Assembly: GCA_965240325.2 (NCBI GenBank) | Contig: OZ251236.1 | Location: 434,001 to 498,000 of the forward strand | DNA from: Rebecca billardiae RCC1528 | Lineage: Eukaryota > Haptophyta | Reading direction: 5' to 3' | Length of the DNA stretch: 64,000 bases | In this document: positions 59,254 to 64,000 of the stretch, in pieces | Layout: each line of letters begins with the position of its first letter | Numbering within the stretch: position 1 is the first letter of the stretch | Notes under the pieces: model-generated | What the model saw: the letters and a program-made list of their open reading frames with translations, nothing else | Told to the model about the DNA's origin: nothing | Database searches by the model: none | Program-made: the position numbers and the translations under genes

Positions 59254-61638
59254 ATGAGGCTCACGCAGGTCATCCAGGTCGTGCTCGTGGTCCTTGGCGG
59301 CATCTCCTTCGCCTTCAACCTGTGGCAGGTCTACGAGCTCTCGGGCCCGTACGCGGGCGCGCGGCGCGCCGCGCGCCGCCGCGCGACTGGGGCCGACGGC
59401 AGCGGCGCCGCTGGCCGTGGCCGGGCGCGGCGCGGCGGCCTCGACCCGGGCGTGCTGGCCGCGCTGGCGCCGATCGACGCCACCCGCCGGCGCGTCGCGC
59501 GTGTGTCCTCCGCCCGCCGCCGCGACCTCAAGCTCTTCCAGTACCTCGGGCTCGCGGTGCAGTCGCTGCTCGACGACGCGGCGCTCACCGCGACGGCCGG
59601 CGGCGCGAGGGGCAAGTTCCTCGACCCGACGGACCTGCTGCGCGCGCAGTGGGTCGTGCACGGCGAGTCGTCCACGACGCCCGGCGAGATCGCCGACGTC
59701 GACGTGCTCTGGGGCATGTGGGTCACCAACGCCGAGTTCTTTGACGCGCGGCTGCACGACGGCGTGCTCGTCAACTCGCTGCTCGGCCTCGAGCACGACG
59801 CGCTCGGCACGCCGGCGACGTTCGCGAGCGCGCACCGGCGGTGCGTGCTCGCGCACGGGTACCGCCGGTGCGACCACGCCTCGCCCTCGCTCTTCATCCA
59901 CGCGCACACCGACCCGTCGCGCTTCGAGTCCGTGTTTGGCGAGGACACGCTCGCCGACCTCGCGACGTGGCGCGACCTCGCGCGCAACGACGTGCGCGCG
60001 ATCTGGGTGGCGAAGCCGGCGAGCTACGCGCGCTCGCAGGTGCACCGCGCGGCCGAGCTGTTCGGCGCGACGCAGCTGCTCGCCTCGAACGACAAGCTGC
60101 CCACGGGCATCTGGGCGCTCTCGCCGTACGTCACCTCGCCGCTCATGTGGAAGGCGTTCCGGTTCGTCGCGCGCGCGTGGGTGGCGGTCACGTCGGTCGT
60201 GCCGCTGCGCGTGTACGTGCTGCAGGACGCGTGGGCGCACCTCGCGGCGGAGCCGTACAAGGAGGAGCAGCTCTCGACAAACTACAAGACGCGGTGCATG
60301 CACTTCCACTCGCCCGACAACTGCCGCTACTTCGTCGACAAGCCCACGCTGCGCGCGAACACGCAGGAGTTCCAGGGCGACCTGAGCGTGCGGCGCGGCG
60401 ACCTGCACCCGTACAGCTTCTGGGCGGAGAGCGTCTGGCCGTCGATCGAGAGCGCGGCGACGCGCACGGTGCTGATGGCGTGGCCGCAGCTCGCGGCGTA
60501 CGAGCTGATCCTCCGCCGCGAGGGCTTCAACTACAAGCGCGTCGCGCTGCTCGACGTGCTGCTGCTCGTCGACGAGAAGGCGACCGCCACCGTGCACGAC
60601 GTCGACGTGGCGGGCGGCGCAGCGGACGAGTCGCTCGAGTGCTCGCTCACGTACGAGCTGGACGCGCTGATGCTCACCGGCGTGAACGGCTTCCCGTCGC
60701 GGCCGTACTACCGCGACGAGCTCGCGCGGCAGCTCAGCGGCTTCTGCGCCTCGCGCGCCGCCGGCGGCGTAGGCGGCGGCGCGGCGGGCGGCGCGGGCGG
60801 CGCGGGCGGCGGCGGAAGCGGCGGCTGCACGCAGGAGGAGGCCGCGCCGCTCGTCGCGCTGTACGACGAGCTGCAGCACGCGGGGAATTTCAAGCTCACC
60901 TTCCCCGTGGTCGAGCACAGCCAGCCCGCCGCCGCGGCGGGCGCGGACGCGGGCAGCGCGGCGGAAGGCGCCGCAGGGGAGAGCGAGGGCGCCGCGGCCG
61001 AGGGCGCGGCAGGCGGGGAGGGCCCCGCGGAGGGCGGCGGCGCGCGCCCACGGCCGCTGAGCGCGAAGGCGGGGTGCGCGCCCTACTGCCACTTCTTCAG
61101 GGGCGGCCCGACGCTCGCGTCGGCGGAGAGCAGCCGACCGGCGGAGGGCTCGGAGGCGGCCGAGACGGCAGCTGCGGACGCGATGCTCGCGAGAAGGTGC
61201 GCGCATGCGCGCCGAGCAGCGCGCTCGCGGTGCCCGCTCGGCCGCCGCGCGCGACGCGCGATGGCCAAACAGGCCGGCGCTGACGCCCCCGCCATGTGTG
61301 CGCGCGCGCGCCGACTTCCGATCCGCGCGCACAGGGCCAACGAGCTCACGTGGGCCTACCTGCGCGCCTTCCCGCCGAGGCCGCACCGCGGCCCCCAGTT
61401 CTCGCGCGACGGCTCGTGCAAGAGCACGACGTCCGAGGACGCCTCCTTCCTGCGAGACACCGAGGCGGCGAGGGCACGCGGCGGGGAGGCGGACGCGGGG
61501 CCGCAGGCGGAGGCGGCGGGCGCGGATCTCGTCGCCCAGGCGCGCGCGCAGAACCGCACGGCGTCAACGTACGCTGGGCAACGCTTCACCATCGACCGGC
61601 CCGTTGAGCCAGAGCACGTGCACGCTGGCGGGCTGTGA
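59254..61638 (+). CDS. Membrane-anchored tubulin-tyrosine-ligase-like protein, divergent
   Basis: Exons 59254-61196 and 61335-61638 around a 138-bp GTGCGC...GCACAG intron; 748 residues spliced (794 if retained, since 138 is divisible by three and has no stop). The N-terminal span [19 protein letters not shown] is a signal anchor. TTL-fold pieces in order: AIWVAKPAS (ATP lysine region), [52 protein letters not shown]. In active ligases the last is EVN-x-x-P and the first is followed by a Gly-rich GRGI; here Glu is Gly and the loop is ARSQV, so catalysis is doubtful. Gly/Ala-rich inserts occupy the C-terminal third. A signal-anchored TTL would face the lumen, so tubulin is an unlikely substrate; it may instead be a lumenal ATP-grasp enzyme. 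TGA stop. Confidence 0.6.
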   Translation: MRLTQVIQVVLVVLGGISFAFNLWQVYELSGPYAGARRAARRRATGADGSGAAGRGRARRGGLDPGVLAALAPIDATRRRVARVSSARRRDLKLFQYLGLAVQSLLDDAALTATAGGARGKFLDPTDLLRAQWVVHGESSTTPGEIADVDVLWGMWVTNAEFFDARLHDGVLVNSLLGLEHDALGTPATFASAHRRCVLAHGYRRCDHASPSLFIHAHTDPSRFESVFGEDTLADLATWRDLARNDVRAIWVAKPASYARSQVHRAAELFGATQLLASNDKLPTGIWALSPYVTSPLMWKAFRFVARAWVAVTSVVPLRVYVLQDAWAHLAAEPYKEEQLSTNYKTRCMHFHSPDNCRYFVDKPTLRANTQEFQGDLSVRRGDLHPYSFWAESVWPSIESAATRTVLMAWPQLAAYELILRREGFNYKRVALLDVLLLVDEKATATVHDVDVAGGAADESLECSLTYELDALMLTGVNGFPSRPYYRDELARQLSGFCASRAAGGVGGGAAGGAGGAGGGGSGGCTQEEAAPLVALYDELQHAGNFKLTFPVVEHSQPAAAAGADAGSAAEGAAGESEGAAAEGAAGGEGPAEGGGARPRPLSAKAGCAPYCHFFRGGPTLASAESSRPAEGSEAAETAAADAMLARRCAHARRAARSRCPLGRRARRAMAKQAGADAPAMCARARRLPIRAHRANELTWAYLRAFPPRPHRGPQFSRDGSCKSTTSEDASFLRDTEAARARGGEADAGPQAEAAGADLVAQARAQNRTASTYAGQRFTIDRPVEPEHVHAGGL

Positions 61639-64000
61639 AGACTGAAGTGTCGTGAGTGTGATAATATATGTGGCGTTATAGGGAACCTATAACTGAGTGT
61701 CTATGAGCGACGCCAAGAATCCGGCTCGCACGGCATTCCTGCGTTCTATCCCGCGCGCACCGCCGCGCGCAGGAGCGTCCTGGTGCGCTGCCAATCTGGC
61801 CCACAGCGGCGCACCTGCAGGACTCGGTAGTTGGTTACCGCTCACATCGGATCGATCAGGCTTCGCTCTCGGGGGCGCCATGGGGCTGCTCGCGACGAAG
61901 GCGCCGAGCTGGGCAAGGGAATCGCCTGCATCGAGCACTGCCGGGTGCACTCTCCGCTGCAGGAGGTGCACCGCAGTCGCCGCAGCCCCTCTGCTCGGTA
62001 AGGTCGCTGGCTGTCTGTGTGGCCCGGCTCCCCGCCTGATCGTTCGGCGGCGCGACGACATCATCTACTGTCTTCGCCGCGTCGCCCCTCATGCAATATG
62101 GTCTCTTGCTCTCGCCGCTGTCGCGTCAACCCGCACGCTTCATCGTTCTGCTCGCCGCGCGTCGCGATCGATCGTATATATATAGTGTTAGCATCAGTGA
62201 CGATCGACGAATCATCGTCATATACGTACATCGACATCGTCGCTGCTGATGACATCGCGCGTCGCCAATATAAATATATGTGTAAACTTTTCTGAGGATA
62301 GCGCACCAGCAAAATCCCTTGACCGCCATCCGGATTTTACGGAGGCCGCGTTTGGACGCAGAAACGCGCGATGGCGAGGCCCGCCCTCGCACCACCGCTC
62401 TCGCGAGATCGCGACCGTGCGACCTGCGGCGTTGCGCTCGAGACGCTCTTTCTGCTCGGAGGCCGCGAGGTCTCCCAGGTGCGCCAGCTCGCGAGCGCGC
62501 ACCTTCCTCCTCGCCGCGCTCGCCGAGCACGAGCCGATCTGCAGCAGATGTGCAAGGAGCCGCATGTGGCCTTCCTCGCGCGCGCGGCACGGCTGCACAC
62601 GAAAATCGTTAGAGGGCACTTCTCCGCGCATTCTACATTTTGGGGAAAGAACGCCTGAACTGCACAAAAAGTGCCCTCTAACGCTTCCGCTCCTCGCCGT
62701 TGCGTGCACGCGCAAAGGAGCACTGCAAAGGGTGCGACTGGGAGCATTCCTTCTCCCGGGCGGCCACCACGGCCTCGGAGGTGGTGAGGATCGCGTCGGC
62801 GACCACGGCGTGGACCACCTCCGTCGCGCCGGACACTCCGGTCGCCCCTCGCCGGACTCCATCCTCGCTGCGCGCTGACCGTTTGCCGAGCGGGCTGCCC
62901 CCGCCGCCTGCCCGGCGTGTGCCCGCGTGGTGACACAAGATGGTCGAAGGCGTGGCAGCGCGGTGGTGCGTGCGATCGGGGGACCCCACCTGAGCTACGA
63001 CACGGGCGCGCGCGCTCATCCGTGCTCATCACGGTGGTGCACGCGCGCGTCGCGCGCTCGCCGGCTGTCGCGCGCTGACGGCTGGGCTGCTTTGGGGTGT
63101 CGGCGGCGGCCACAGCTCGCTGGTACGGGCGCGATGGTGGCTGCGAGTGGTACGCGGCGTTGCACCAGGTCCATGTGCGTCACGCACGACGCTCGGCCGG
63201 CTCGCCCTCGGACCATTGGCTGAGTTCTACTCGCCGCGCGCGCCGCGCGCGGGAGCAGCTCGGCAGCTGCTCGAGGCGCAAAGTGCGCCCCGCGCGCTGA
63301 ACGTGGGCACGACGAGGTGGTGCGGCGAGCGTGCGCGGGTGTGTGTGCGTGATGGGCACCCCCATTGCGCTACTTGCCATGCACATCTGCCTCTCGCCAA
63401 GCCTTCGACACGATTGCTGCAAGCGCTGCTCGGAGGCGCGCTCGCGGGCTCGCGCGCGTTTGAATCTGGGCTCGGCGGCGATCGCGTGGACGAGGGGCAG
63501 CGCGGTGCACGGTGGCGGAGCGCGTGCGGAGCGCAGCCTCCACCTCATACACGCTCCATCCAGACACATCGCGCATGCTCGCGCGACCTCCTCGGTCCAT
63601 CACGCGCGCGTGCGCGCGCGAGCAGGTGTGCATTCGCCGGGCGCGTTCACGGCGCGCCGCGTTGGCGCGCGCGCACCGATACCCGTGCGCAGCTCGACGA
63701 GCGAGCGCGGTGTGTTTCGATGCGTATGGGGAGGCTCGAATTTACGCGCGCGCACGCGCCGGCCCTCGCCGCCCCTTCGCTCGCCCACGCCTCATCTGCG
63801 CGCTCGGCGTTTGCAGGCAGCTGCGCATTCTTTCCGACACGTGCGCAAACGAGCAGATGGCGCTGGGCGAGGTCGATTGGTGCGTCAGATATTCGGCAAC
63901 GATCAGGCCCGCGCGTGTGCCGCCACTCGTGCTACTCTCGGCGACCACCTCTGGCTCGGTCGCGCGCACGAGGCTGCTCGCGGCCGAATCGTGCCGTGTA
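61639..64000. other. Terminal 2.4 kb, no recognisable gene
   Basis: AT-rich islands near 61660-61690 and 62160-62290, then GC-rich DNA with many short overlapping frames on both strands, none with a recognisable domain, signal peptide or consistent codon pattern. Contains the inverted repeat at 62607-62683. A gene cut by the right edge cannot be excluded. Confidence 0.5.
62607..62683. repeat. 15-bp perfect inverted repeat, 77 bp end to end
   Basis: CGTTAGAGGGCACTT at 62607-62621 is the exact reverse complement of 62669-62683. The 47-bp centre has no gene. Possible hairpin or very short MITE. Confidence 0.85.

Noticed and set aside
61697-63970. Numerous short open frames on both strands at the right end
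   Set aside because: No domain, no shared composition with the real genes, and mutual overlap; most start at non-ATG codons or within low-complexity GC tracts.

Overview
The window looks like nuclear DNA of a GC-rich unicellular alga with a secondary plastid. A haptophyte is my best guess; this is an inference and no marker gene settles it. The reasons are: spliceosomal introns with a strong GTGCGC...GCGCAG bias; very GC-rich genes separated by AT-richer spacers with CT, GA and TA microsatellites; a formyltransferase with a hydrophobic, signal-peptide-like leader as expected for import into a complex plastid; and Ser-Pro-Pro-Pro repeats, Gly-Cys-Thr-Asp repeats, and REJ/GPS/polycystin-type and C-type lectin domains, all eukaryotic surface-protein features.

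Left 28.3 kb (minus strand): one gigantic gene. It starts at 28295 with a clear signal peptide. An uninterrupted exon of 26,727 nt (8,909 codons, 28295 down to 1569) encodes a Ser-Pro-Pro-Pro rod of about 3,600 residues (with about 15 copies of a 513-bp unit), a globular block of 17 cysteine-paired GCTD repeats, a second Ser-Pro-Pro-Pro rod of about 3,100 residues, at least four IPT/TIG-like domains, REJ/PKD-like domains and a GPS autoproteolysis motif. A 145-bp intron follows, and a second exon with three polycystin-like membrane segments runs off the left edge. The product exceeds 9,380 residues. Both rods as extended polyproline helices would span about 2 micrometres. I interpret it as a membrane-anchored surface fibre or mechanosensor of polycystin-1 type.

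28.3-44.5 kb: a foldback element; a 6-TM protein with a TIR-like domain; a double cyclic-nucleotide-binding protein; an organellar methionyl-tRNA formyltransferase; a broken sulfotransferase-like gene and a broken SGNH/PC-esterase-like gene; a secretory glycosyltransferase-like protein; an amidohydrolase; a 1,129-bp foldback transposon with 425-bp inverted repeats and a 7-bp target duplication; and a small cysteine-containing membrane protein. Several neighbours are divergent with 110-370 bp between starts.

44.5-64 kb: a gene-poor stretch with a TA-flanked MITE; a polyglutamine protein with a C-terminal CxxC pair; an unrecognised 356-residue protein followed by a 24-bp minisatellite; a second, larger TIR-like membrane protein that adds an extracellular C-type lectin domain; orotate phosphoribosyltransferase; a divergent tubulin-tyrosine-ligase-like membrane protein; and a terminal stretch with no recognisable gene. 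The two TIR-like proteins are paralogues about 22 kb apart and both keep the WCxxE motif of NAD-cleaving TIR enzymes. The lectin-bearing one has the layout of a receptor.
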